Positions 23,447 through 33,779 of a stretch of DNA of 64,000 nt are shown in pieces. The DNA lies in assembly GCF_026262505.1 (NCBI RefSeq), contig NC_067204.1, positions 23,715,300 through 23,779,299 on the forward strand. The letters are read 5' to 3'. The stretch comes from Trichomonas vaginalis G3. Lineage: Eukaryota > Parabasalia > Trichomonadida > Trichomonadidae. The translations under genes and the position numbers were made by a program. The first letter of the stretch is position 1. Each line of letters starts with the position of its first letter. Below the pieces are notes generated by a model. The model made no database searches. It was not told the origin of the DNA and was given only the letters and a program-made list of their open reading frames with translations.

Positions 23447-23772
23447 GATCTTACTTAGTACTTTTAAAGTTAATTTCAGAAAAAATTTGACACAATGGTA
23501 TCCGGCACATACAAGTGGTGTACAACCAAAATATAAGTTGGTTTAAACATATATTGCTATATCTCATGATCTTACTTAGTACTTTTAAAGTTAATTTCAG
23601 AAAAAATTTGACACAATGGTATCCGGCACATACAAGTGGTGTACAACCAAAATATAAGTTGGTTTAAACATATATTGCTATATCTCATGATCTTACTTAG
23701 TACTTTTAAAGTTAATTTCAGAAAAAATTTGACACAATGGTATCCGGCACATACAAGTGGTGTACAACCAAA
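23447..23772 (+). repeat. 121-bp tandem repeat, ~2.7 copies
   Basis: Units start with GATCTTACTTAGTACTTT at 23447, 23568 and 23689 and match almost exactly until about 23772. The sequence differs from the 121-bp repeat of element 1, but the period is the same. Confidence 0.95.
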
Positions 23773-24043
23773 TCTTCGACTCGATGAACTTGTCATCGAG
23801 TTATATTCCAGTGTTGTTCCTTCATTCCTGATTAAGTTGCAAATTAAAGGTCTGGATTCAGAGAGAAGTGTGAAAGTTATCAAAAAAGTCACAAGAGATT
23901 TCGAAGAAATGACACAATTTAAAAAAGTCGAATACATCAGTATGCTTGAAGCTGTTCAGAAAGGTCTGAAAAATGATACACTTGATCCCAACATTGTTTA
24001 CTCAACATTAAAAATATTATTGCAAAGAAAACATTTGATTTAA
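23636..24043 (+). CDS. Passenger protein of Mutator-like element 2 (unknown family)
   Basis: The 135-residue frame has its first ~45 residues inside the tandem repeat, so the true start is uncertain. The part from about residue 50 (LRLDELVIELYSSVVPSFL) to the end is helical-looking. It aligns with the minus-strand frame of element 1 over about 85 residues, sharing VVP, S/DERxVK/RI/VL and L/IxPNxxxxxLKxIL. The function is not recognised. Because the frame is open and its paralogue is diverged, it may have been under selection. Confidence 0.5.
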   Translation: MVYNQNISWFKHILLYLMILLSTFKVNFRKNLTQWYPAHTSGVQPNLRLDELVIELYSSVVPSFLIKLQIKGLDSERSVKVIKKVTRDFEEMTQFKKVEYISMLEAVQKGLKNDTLDPNIVYSTLKILLQRKHLI

Positions 24044-24255
24044 TAAACATTTAATTTATTATAATTAATTTTTTATTACAGTATAGTAAAAAATGCTATA
24101 AATAAATTATTATATTTTATTAAAATGTGACTTTTAATAGTAAGTGAATAAAATAAATCAGGAATTGGGAAAGAAATAAGGTTAATTAAAAATAATGAAA
24201 ATTACAAGTTTAAGGTTAACGAAAAAGTGACAATGGGCGAGTTTGTCCCCCACTC

Positions 24256-24497
24256 GAATGAATTCAAAAGAGATTGTCCAATTCTTAGTTGAGCATGGTG
24301 CTGATGTTAACAAGAACCTTATTCTCTTTCTTTTCATATTTATCATTGTTTTATGAAATTCTCTTTCTTTTCATATTTTTCAATGTTTTATCATTCGCAT
24401 TCTTTTCATTTTTATCATTGTTTTATTACATTATCTTTCTTTTCATATTTATCATTGTTTTATAACATTCTTTTTCTTTTCATATTTATCATTTCAT
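24256..24497 (+). repeat. 37-bp minisatellite array, segment 3
   Basis: The right half of the ankyrin module split by Mutator-like element 2 is followed by about four 37-bp units. The segment ends with TTTCAT (24492-24497), the left target duplication of the Polinton. Confidence 0.9.
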
Positions 24498-24652
24498 AGT
24501 AGTATATATTGCGGGTTTTGTGACTTTTTTTGTAAACGTAAGAATTCATACAATATTGAACGATTTTGTAAGTAATTTTCATACAATCGATAAAATAAAT
24601 GTATGATTCTTACGGTTTTTATTCTTACGTTTTTGAATAAATCATGATTTAA

Positions 24653-25907
24653 TGTTGTAAACAGAAATTCATCAAAAGTGACACCTCAGAAAAGCTAAAA
24701 TATTGAATTTTTGGAACTTTTGATAGAGCACGTTTTTAAATATTAATTAAAGTAAATGTATATTTTGTAAAGATTCTTTTTAATAAAAAAATAAAATTTT
24801 GAAGAAGAACACAAAATCTTCTGAAAAATAATATCACATAAACTCATATTATTTTCTAATATATAACTATTTTATATAAAAATCAAATTCAATGATCTTA
24901 AAAGCGAAGGATAAACCTCAAAATTTACGAATATAATGAGTGGGAATATAATGCTTATCTATCATAAAACCATATGAAATATCAATTTTTGCTTTACGCC
25001 TAATTTTTGACGACAATTAGCAAAAAATGTTAAATGTTAACACTCAGTCCATTTGAATATGAAAAATAAAATTGACTTTGATTAAATGTTTTTATTTATC
25101 ATGCAATTCTTCTTGCGACCAAAGATTTGAATAAAATTTCAAAAAATAAGATAGCTTAAAAAATAATATACGGTAGTGTTTACTAATAGATGAATAGTAT
25201 ATAAATTCTATTAAAATGGATTTGATCCAAAAAAATATAAAACCAAAAATAATTGTTATAATTTAAATGAAGAAGTAATTTAAAACGATTTTATTTATGA
25301 TCAAATTTTATATATTTTTTTGGATCAAATCCATTTTAATAGAATTTATATACTATTCATCTATTAGTAAACACTACCGTATATTATTTTTTAAGCTATC
25401 TTATTTTTTGAAATTTTATTCAAATCTTTGGTCGCAAGAAGAATTGCATGATAAATAAAAACATTTAATCAAAGTCAATTTTATTTTTCATATTCAAATG
25501 GACTGAGTGTTAACATTTAACATTTTTTGCTAATTGTCGTCAAAAATTAGGCGTAAAGCAAAAATTGATATTTCATATGGTTTTATGATAGATAAGCATT
25601 ATATTCCCACTCATTATATTCGTAAATTTTGAGGTTTATCCTTCGCTTTTAAGATCATTGAATTTGATTTTTATATAAAATAGTTATATATTAGAAAATA
25701 ATATGAGTTTATGTGATATTATTTTTCAGAAGATTTCATTCTATATGCCTATGAAAAGTGCTCTCAAAACTAACTTTTTCCTAATTATAATTAAATCTAG
25801 AATATTGTATTATGCTTAGTATTATTTCATTTTTCTCATTCAATTTAGAATTTACAAATGTCAAAAAATTGAGAGCTGTCACTTTTGATGAATTTCTGTT
25901 TATTACA
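24653..25907. mobile_element. Nested DNA element with TTAA duplication and giant palindrome
   Basis: Ends of about 31 bases, TGTTGTAAACAGAAATTC... and its reverse ...GAATTTCTGTTTATTACA, are flanked by TTAA on both sides (24649-24652 and 25908-25911). The other Polinton end shows the empty site as a single TTTAAAA. TTAA suggests a piggyBac-like element, but because the ends also allow a TA duplication, Tc1/mariner-type is possible. It has no coding capacity. Most of it is an inverted repeat with 423-bp arms. Confidence 0.8.
24814..25736. repeat. Near-perfect palindrome, ~425-bp arms
   Basis: The left arm 24814-25238 and right arm 25312-25736 pair with a constant position sum (50550), so no indel separates them. 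The loop is about 73 bases. It would form a long hairpin in RNA or single-stranded DNA. Confidence 0.95.
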
Positions 25908-26040
25908 TTAAAAATTTTCAGAATCGTAAGACATTTACACTAAACCCATACATAATGAAATAAAAAAAATAAAAAAATTTAAAAAATAAACTTTAAAAAT
26001 TCATGTCTTACATTTTTGAATAATTTATTTTTTAATTTGT

Positions 26041-29000
26041 ATGAAAATGAGTGTCAAAACTAACGACGTTAAAAAATTGGGATTCACAAATGAGGAAATA
26101 AAGGATATATTAGAGGAAGCGGGTTATGAGGTTGATAAATATTATTTAAGAAATTGTCAAAAATTCGCGGAGTTTTTAAATGAGTTTGATTATGATGGAA
26201 AAATGAATAAAGATGATGTTATAAATTTCTTATATCCCACATCTGAAGAAGAAAAACCTAAAGAACCTGATGTTTTCCCTGAATATTATGAAGAACGAAT
26301 TAAAGATGATGAATATGATGAAATTGAAAGACTGAAAAAAATAAGAGATGAAATAGATGAAAAAATTAAGGAATTAAGAGAAGTTGAAAAATATAATGAA
26401 AATGAAGTAGAGGGTTTAATGAATATCCCAGCTTCAGAATCAAAGTTCAAAAATCTCATGAAGAAAGATATAAAAATTATGTCTCAGAATCTACTAAAAA
26501 TTTATTAGATGGTGAAATAGACGAAACACTTTCAGAAGAAGGCACAAAATTTATTCATAAACATAAGTTACAATTTATTGACGATGGAGATTATCCATGT
26601 ATATTACTTTCACCTCCTCTTGATTCTGAAAAATTCAAAAAAGCACTGAAAAATGTAACATATGCAACAAATACGATTAAGAAAGAAGACCATGATATTT
26701 ACACAAATTATTATTTAAATAAATGTACAGGTGTTGATAAAGTTTTTGATTTGTTAGATAAAATATCAAAAGAAACAATTGGTACATATAAAATTTTATG
26801 CGATTGTGGTTTCATTATTGAAGATACCAATAATGTTTCATATGAAAGAACAGCACCGAAGGAAGATGAAGTTGAAAGGTCTATACCATTCGTTATTAAG
26901 AACATAAAAGATATGAAAACTTATAAACATTATATTTATTCATTTATTTCAGAAAAAATGGAAGCAACCCATAAAACATCATCTCATCATTTTATAGCTA
27001 TTCATACATTCCTTTTCAAAGTTGTGAAATTAAATAAGACAGGAATTAGATTTAATGTATCAGGGTACGCATTCTTGAGTAAATTAAAATGTATTCGTCA
27101 CGTCGCAGATGATAAAAATTTATGTGTTCTTAATTCATTTTATGGACTTTACCCTGGACTCTCTGAGTCTCGGACTTTAAAAAAATAAACTTTATTTTTA
27201 TTTATTTTTTAATTTTTATTCTTACATAAATGAACAAAAACGGAACAGCTAAAATGAATGATAATCAAATAGAGCAGAAGGTAGAAGGTTATTTAAACGC
27301 TTCTATAACATTCCTGATGGTGTTAATCCTAAAACTCGTAGAAGTTATTTAAATGAAGCAATAGATGCATATGAAGGGTTTGACATTTCATCAGAAAGTG
27401 AGAGGTTAGCAAGAATGTTAAACGTTAATATTGATTTTTATTATTGTGACCCTCAACCAGAAGACGTAGACATAAATAAGGTAGACTTTCCATTAGTGGA
27501 ATCAATAATGATAGATCCAGAATTTGAAACAGTAAATATTTTATTAACACAGAGTCCATGTGGAAAACTTCACGCTGACAGAATAACAGACGTTGAAGCA
27601 CTCACAGGATATAAAGTTTGCCCCTTTTGCAAAGAAGAAGTATATTCTATCCGTGATGATCCAGAAAGGAAAAACCAAAGAAGATTTTTAAAACATTGTG
27701 AGAAATGTAAAGAAAATAATGGAAGATTAATTCAAGACGTTCAATTGCAAAACACACAACAACCATATGCACCACATATCACGAAACAGAAGATATATCA
27801 ATGGCTATTAGCACATAATTTGCAGGAATATTATAAAACCAACAAGATATTATATTACTTTGACTTTCGAAACATTAGAGACTAAAGAAGAACTTCAACT
27901 TTCTGAATGTGCAACTTTGAACGCTTACTTAAACATTTATGGTATCATCAACTGTCAAAATAAAGCCGCAAAGCGGCGAGGTCGTAGACCATGATAAAAC
28001 ATATACAGGAATTTTTGCTTAACTCATGAGTGATTCTTTTATTTCTGATTGGATTGAATTTTTATTTTCAACCTGTTCATTAGTTGCTAAATCAAATATT
28101 GAACAATATGAAGAATTAATGAAGCCGCAAACGGACCAAACGGCGGGGACTTTGTCCCATACATTAAATGAGAAACAAAAGGAAGCAATGAAAGAGCTTT
28201 TAGATGAAGAATTTAATAAAGTGAATATCATAGGTTTTAATTCGGGAAAGTTTGATTTAAATTTAATTCTTCGTGATTTAAACACTGCAAAATGGAAAAT
28301 AAATCAATGCTGGGTTCATCTTCTCAATTTAAGCAAATCATTGTAAAGAAAACAAACGTTCCATATGAATTGAGATTTATTGACATCAGAAATTATATAG
28401 CGGGTGGGACATTAGACCAATTCACTCAAGATTTCGGAAACAATAAATCACGTGTTAAATCCTTTTTCCCTTATCAATTCATCACATGGGAAAATTACGA
28501 AGAAGAATTTATAAAAGAGGAACCATTCACGAAAAGATTCATTTATTCAGCATTAACTCAAGAAACTATATCCGATTCAGATTATCAAATATATCTCAAT
28601 GATGCTAAAAATTTTAAGAATAGATTAGAATATTTTATTCATTATTGCAATAAAGATGTTGAAATTATGATTGACCCAATCGATAAAATTATTGAAGAAA
28701 CATTTGTTTATAAAATTGACATGCTTCATAATCTTTCTTTATCATCGAATGCATCAATGATTCGTTACGCGTTAGCATATAAAGACTTTAATCCTAACGA
28801 AATATCCAGAAGAAGAAAAATGTGGAATCAAGTTTTGAATTAACGAAAAAGTATTGGAAATAAAATTGAATCATATAAGAAACAAGATGAAAAAGCAGAA
28901 AGAGATACTAAAAACAATGTTTCAATGAATGACTATCAATACTATCACGATTTTCCTTTCATCTAAATGCAAAATGTGTGGTAAAGCGTTTACATATGCT

Positions 29001-30800
29001 AATAAACCAACATTGGATAGAATCGATAATGAAAAACCAATACCAAAGAAAATTGTCAGTTAATGTGTTGTTATTGCAATGTCGTAAAATCAAATAAAGA
29101 TGAAGATGTTCAACGTTTAAGAATCAATTTAAGAAAATTATGCATTAAAAAATAATTTACCAATGACTTTAGATTCAGTTGAAGCTTATCACATTCTCCG
29201 TAATGGAATTACTGGTGGTCTATCAAATGTTCAACATCGTGTTAATCTTAAAGGAATCACGCACATTAATAACTTTCATATAATCCAGAAACTAAAACTG
29301 TATCAAATGAGGACACCACCAACATTATGACTCATTTTGTTGGTGTTGATTTTAATTCATTATATCCTTCATCATTTTCATCTAATCTCATGATTTCATT
29401 CAATATACTGACCATAAAATGTATATGCCGGGAAGATTGAATGGTGTATCATTTGTGATACAGCAACAAAGAAAGCAAAAGCACTGGGAATAATTAGAAA
29501 GAAAAATACTTTATTCGTGGCTGAAGTAAAGGGTCACATTGATGAAAAATACATTAATGATTACATAAACTTTTTACCAATAATAAGAAACTTAGATATT
29601 ATCACAGATGAAAAAACAATTGGCAGTTTTATGTATAATTACATGAAATCAAACAATCTACCAGTTGACCAGAAACAAAGAAAATTAACTCAGTTAGCAT
29701 CAACACACAACCAATATCAACCATTTTCTTCTTATTATCTTTGGTATCTAATAGACAGATTTCATTTGATCATTGATGATATTCAATCAATTTTAACATT
29801 TACGAAAAACACTTGCTTTTAATGAATTTGCGAACGAATTTATGAACGAAAGACAAAAGGCTGAATTAGAAGGAAATAAAGGAAAAAGTTTATTTTGCAA
29901 GATTTCACTTAATGGATCATATGGTTACGATGCAATGAATACACAAAATTACGCAAAGACTAAAATATATGAATGCACAGAAGGCGACGCTGTTGCATGT
30001 ATGTCAAATAAGTTTAAAAACATAAGAGAAATAGGTGAAGATACGTATCAAGTGATGCTTAAAGATAGATTTTATAGATGTGATACATGTTTACAAGAGG
30101 CATTCTTCACTTTAGATAATGCTAAATACTGGTATTTGGTTTTCATTTATGATTTTATGTATAAATGCATGGATGTTAATCGTTTTCATTTCATTGAAAG
30201 GTGATACTGATTCATCTTATTGGGCAATCGCTGGCGATCCAAGTCTTCCTAACACTCAAGCATTTCAAGCAATTGTTACTGATAAACAATTTTATGATAA
30301 AAACATTTACAAATTCGCACCTTTTGATTTCTTCTGTTTTGATGAGAAATTTAAACCTAAATTAAAGAATAAAGCTGAAGAAAAAGCACATGAGAAGAAA
30401 GTTATTGGGTTTAGCAATTGAGAAACAAGGTGATAACATGGTTGCTTTATGCCCTAAGTGTTATACATCATTCAACGGTTCAATTGATGGAGGTGATTTT
30501 AAAAAAGATTGCACAAAAAATGAAAGGAGTTAGTTTACGACAAAATAAACAATTAACACCTAAAAATTATTTGGATATAATAAATGATAAAGTGATATTT
30601 GATGGTCAGAATATTAATTTACAACTTAAAAACGGGTCAATGACTCGCTAACAATTGGTAAGACTGCATTAACAGGAGCACACACTAAGGCTGTGTGTTG
30701 TGAAAATGGATGTTGTATGCCATTTATTTAATAAAATGCCACAGAAGAGACAAAAGGAACCGTTAATGATGTTTTTGATACTATGATTCAAAGAGGTGGG
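26041..30800 (+). pseudogene. Polinton DNA polymerase B region, broken
   Basis: Recognisable pieces in order are: an N-terminal helical, acidic part that starts MKMS inside the terminal repeat; a DDKNLCVLNSFYGLYPG segment typical of the N-terminal part of protein-primed polymerases; a CPFCKEEV zinc-finger-like part; exonuclease-type motifs (YYFDF, GFNSGKFDLN); and polymerase motifs including a SLNGSYGYDA segment and a GDTDSSYW catalytic segment. The region is a fossil with on the order of ten breaks. It would have copied the element from a protein primer. Confidence 0.8.
27965..27990. repeat. GC-rich double hairpin in the polymerase region
   Basis: GCCGCAAAGCGGC and GGTCGTAGACC are two stem-loops two bases apart. 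A second pair is nearby at 28124-28158 (GCCG...CGGC and GGGACTTTGTCCC). Confidence 0.75.
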
Positions 30801-31600
30801 CACCCTTAAAACATTTATTTTATTTTTATATAAATGGATAACGCAGATTTAGAAAATTTAATTGATGATTTAGTACTTAATCAAAAAATTCTTAGTTATT
30901 ATGAATTAAAATCATATCTCCAAAAATATAATAATATATAACGGGTGATGATATGGGATATTATTATCCATATTATAAAAATGAAATTTTGAAATATCAT
31001 GATAGAATAATTTCTAAAATTAAAGACAAAATTAAAAATAATGAATATTCAAGGGAAAAACTAAATCACAACTGAAACAATTGAAAGATTTTAAAAATAA
31101 AGTATTAACAGAAGAAGATATTGATGAATTATATAAATTATATAATCCTGAGCCGCAAAAGCAAAAGAAGCAAAACAAAAGGTGCAAAACGCCCAGGTCC
31201 TTCAGACCATAAATGATGCACAAGCTTTAATTTATGATTCATTAGTTAAACCATATTCAGCCCGACTTTTAAATGAAGATCAACTTTTGGAATTCATCCT
31301 TCAACATAAACTCGAAGCGGGAAAGTATATTAAACCTTTATATACAGCATATTTAAAACAAATGAATAGAATACATCCAGAATTAATGAAGGAAGGAAGG
31401 AATTCCAAAACTTCATCATCCAAAATCAAAGCAGATAAAATTAAACCACTTGCAACACAAAACCTCTAACGACAGTACCTGCAACACAAAACCACCTCCT
31501 CCTTCAGTTAATCTTTCATCATTCACTTTATTATATCCATTTCAAACATTAAAGAAACAAAAAGATTTTAAAAAGGATTTCAAGATATTAAATAAACCAA
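30801..31600 (+). pseudogene. Degraded Polinton gene between polymerase and integrase
   Basis: A start-like MDNADLENLIDDLVLNQ at about 30835 is preceded by the T-rich Polinton promoter box. Further on, a charged segment (ARLLNEDQLLEFILQHKLEA) is visible. It is probably the N-terminal part of the integrase gene or a separate small gene. It is broken and not assigned. Confidence 0.4.
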
Positions 31601-32378
31601 ATTGACCCAAAAATTCAACGTTAAAGGAAAAATTTAGTCGCCCTTCATTTGCACCATATCCATATTCATATGAAATCGATCATTTAGAATATTCAAAAGG
31701 AAACGTTACTTATTTATTTGCCATTAACATTAACACCAGATATTTATATTGCATTCCAGTGAAAGGGAAAACAGAACAGGAAACAAGAAGAGCTATTCAA
31801 TACTTACTAGATCATGAAAGAGTAGATAATATCAGGGGTGATGGTGATAAAGGATTTCAGGCAGCTATGACTCATTATTTCCCACAAATTAATTTTTACT
31901 TTTCATCCTCTCCATATACGTTTCATAATAAAATAGTTGATGCGGTAATGAGAACTCTTAGAGATGCGTTAGGGGTTAACGGTCAGATATACTGGGATGG
32001 AAATCATGACTCCATCATACAGCAGTTAGTATATTATTACAATAATACATGGCATAGAACAATAAACATGAAACCGGTGGAAATGAAAAATGATATTTCA
32101 AAAGAATGGGAATATATTAGAAAGCAAATGGAAAGGTTGAATGATGTTAAACGTGAACAAATTAATTCGGGCTCATGAATTTTAAACAAGGGGATAAAGT
32201 TTTGATTCATCTCGATTATGGAAAAACTGATAAATCAATGACAAAAAGAAGACGAAGATTTGACACAATAGCTGAATTTGTTAGATATATTAACGGCAAT
32301 GCATTAGTTGAGGTTAACAATAAATTAATAGAAATTCCGATTTATTTTATTACTCCATTATATTTAAATAATATTTAA
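31600..32378 (+). pseudogene. Polinton integrase (rve family), broken
   Basis: The region has a retroviral-type integrase core. It shows an EIDHLEYSKGN-like strand with the first catalytic Asp, then DNIRGDGDKGFQ with the second Asp, FHNKIVDAVMRTLRD with the last acidic region, and YYNNTWHRTINMKP at the end of the core. A small basic beta-barrel C-terminal part (NFKQGDKVLIHL) is also present. It is not a single open frame (a few breaks). It would have inserted the element and made the 6-bp duplication. Confidence 0.85.
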
Positions 32379-32401
32379 TTTTTTTATTTCGTAAGAAATG
32401 A

Positions 32402-32665
32402 GTGACAGAAGCATCAAGAGTCCAGACGATGAATATAAAAAAAACTAACAGAATTAAATCAAAAATATGCTATTACAAAAAGAAGCCACAATGCGGTGAG
32501 GTTGAAAACGATAAAGAGAGGAAAGAAATAATCGAAAAATTAGAAACTTACCGTTCAATCCTTAAACTGAGTGAAGCAAAAATAAAAGAATTTAATAGAA
32601 TAAATAAATTGATTGGAAGAGATGAATTTAATAAAGATGAATTTTTAAACTCAATCCAAATTTAA
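32402..32665 (+). CDS. Small charged Polinton protein, unknown
   Basis: The 87-residue lysine/glutamate-rich protein has a likely coiled segment (ERKEIIEKLETYRSILKLSE). A T-rich box and GTAAGAA lie just before it, as for other genes of both virus-like elements. No family is recognised. Confidence 0.45.
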   Translation: MTEASRVQTMNIKKTNRIKSKICYYKKKPQCGEVENDKERKEIIEKLETYRSILKLSEAKIKEFNRINKLIGRDEFNKDEFLNSIQI

Positions 32666-32826
32666 TTTTTATTCCTCTTCGACAACATCTCTCTTTCCAT
32701 CATTACTGCATAACCACATTTTCTCAGTTTTAGTGGTTTGTTATTTTTAACATGTTCTTGCATCATTTTTATCATTTCCTCCCTTGTTATGATTCGTGGT
32801 AAATTTTGAGCTTGTGGGGTATTCAT
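32662..32826 (-). CDS. Tiny Polinton protein, 54 residues
   Basis: The frame starts MNTPQAQNLPRIITREE and ends KRNKN. It is preceded on its strand by TTTTTATTTTTATCATAA directly before the ATG, the promoter pattern of the right-half genes. Its IITREEMIKMMQ segment resembles LLTRQQLEKLLK of the neighbour at 33577-33726. It overlaps the end of the opposite gene by four bases. It could be a small virion or DNA-binding protein; the function is not known. Confidence 0.5.
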   Translation of the reverse strand: MNTPQAQNLPRIITREEMIKMMQEHVKNNKPLKLRKCGYAVMMEREMLSKRNKN

Positions 32827-32951
32827 TTATGATAAAAATAAAAATTTGTTATCACTTATTTTTATCGTTAATGTTTTTAGGTTATTCAATAATTAATTAT
32901 TTTTGAATAACTGGGAAATAAATTTACGTCAAATATGCAATTTATAAAATC

Positions 32952-33046
32952 TTATGTCGACAGGCTACGTAGCACAATGGTCAAAGGTGGTGTTATGGAG
33001 GGGTCAGAGTCTGTGGTTCGAACCGCGACAGCGCCGTATTTTCTTA
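32952..33046 (+). tRNA. tRNA-like sequence with Pol III A and B boxes (probably degenerate)
   Basis: TAGCACAATGG fits an A box and GGTTCGAACC is a perfect B box, 45 bases apart as in a tRNA. The flanks GGC..G and ..GCGCC could give part of an acceptor stem. The T-arm and anticodon stems pair poorly, so I cannot assign an anticodon. It is best described as a decayed tRNA gene or a tRNA-derived insertion in the middle of the Polinton. Confidence 0.5.
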
Positions 33047-33101
33047 TTTTCTTTGTTTGTCTTGTTTGTCGTGAATAAAAAGTGTCATAAAAGTGCTCTA
33101 T

Positions 33102-33164
33102 CTTCCACGGGAATAAATAAAAAATTTACTTTATTTCTTCTTTATTTCTTTATTCCCGTGGAAG
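33102..33164. repeat. Perfect 16-bp-stem hairpin
   Basis: CTTCCACGGGAATAAA pairs with TTTATTCCCGTGGAAG at 33149-33164, enclosing a T-rich loop of 31 bases. It lies between the tRNA-like sequence and the right-half genes, so it may end transcripts from both sides. Confidence 0.8.
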
Positions 33165-33276
33165 AAGGGTTTTGCTGTTTTTTCTCAGCCGAAATCAATG
33201 ATTTTTTCATTTTTGGAATCCTTAGCGAATGAGGAATCTTTTCTCTCGTGGAAGCTTTGAACCAAAAATATAATTT

Positions 33277-33312
33277 AGGTGAAGAGGTGAGATCTCACCT
33301 GTTTTTTCACCT
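33277..33312 (+). repeat. AGGTGA palindrome (Polinton copy)
   Basis: AGGTGAAGAGGTGAGATCTC followed by ACCTGTTTTTTCACCT is an imperfect palindrome of AGGTGA/TCACCT blocks. The same family occurs at least eight times in the second virus-like element (49354, 49440, 49526, ~49800, 62055, 62231, ~63300, ~63490). Confidence 0.85.
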
Positions 33313-33357
33313 GTTTTTATGGTAGCAGTGAAATAAAATTTTGTTATCAGTTATTTT

Positions 33358-33531
33358 ATCATCATTTTATTAAGTTCATCTTTAGTTAATAATTTGAATG
33401 GATTCGCTAATGTTCCACCTTGAGTCACAACACTTACCCGGCTAATTGTGAAGAACCTGGATAAGTACTCCACGAAATGATTTCATTGGTATCATTAATT
33501 TAGAAATAGTTGGCTTAATTAATTTGGTCAT
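33358..33531 (-). pseudogene. Tiny Polinton gene, apparently broken
   Basis: It starts MTKLIKPTISKLMIPMKSF after the usual TTTTATTTTTATCATAA box. A LLTKDELNKMMI segment near its end resembles the other two tiny proteins. It is no longer one frame. Confidence 0.4.
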
Positions 33532-33576
33532 TTATGATAAAAATAAAATTGCATAATTTAAATTTTTTTTCTTTCT

Positions 33577-33726
33577 TCATTTTCTCATTTTCCATTTTTC
33601 ATTCTGTTTTGGTTTCAGCAACTTTTCAAGTTGTTGTCTTGTCAGTAACTTTAATTTTAACTTTGGATCAAATATTGGGTTTCCATCTTTATCTCTTCCA
33701 ATAACACCATATGGTAGAATCTTCAT
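33577..33726 (-). CDS. Tiny Polinton protein, 49 residues
   Basis: The frame starts MKILPYGVIGRDKDGNPIFD and ends in a lysine-rich tail. It is preceded by a T-rich box and TATAA directly before the ATG. It shares a LLTRQQLEKLLK segment with the 54-residue protein at 32662. Function is unknown. Confidence 0.5.
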   Translation of the reverse strand: MKILPYGVIGRDKDGNPIFDPKLKLKLLTRQQLEKLLKPKQNEKWKMRK

Positions 33727-33779
33727 TTATACTAAAATAAAAATTTAAATTATGCTGTTTGCTCTTTTGGAGCTCCTAA

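Larger units (their letters stand above)
23301..24255. mobile_element. Mutator-like (non-autonomous) DNA element 2
   Basis: The terminal inverted repeats are about 34 bases long: GAGAAAGGGACAGACTAGCC at the left, and GAGTGGGGGACAAACTCGCC read inwards from the right, both followed by CATTGTCACTTTTT. The element is flanked by a 10-bp duplication GAATGAATTC (23291-23300 and 24256-24265) and splits an ankyrin module. It is 955 bp, without transposase. It shares layout with element 1: similar ends, a 121-bp tandem repeat and a related small frame. Confidence 0.85.
24498..26053 (+). repeat. Left terminal inverted repeat of the Polinton, split by a nested element
   Basis: The repeat consists of 24498-24652 and 25912-26053 (about 297 bases together), separated by a nested DNA element. 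It matches 42501-42796 in reverse, with a few small differences. The match extends into the first codons (MKMS) of the terminal gene at each end. Confidence 0.9.

Noticed and set aside
32954-33232. A 92-codon plus-strand frame
   Set aside because: It runs through the tRNA-like sequence and the hairpin at 33102-33164, with no promoter box and an unnatural composition.
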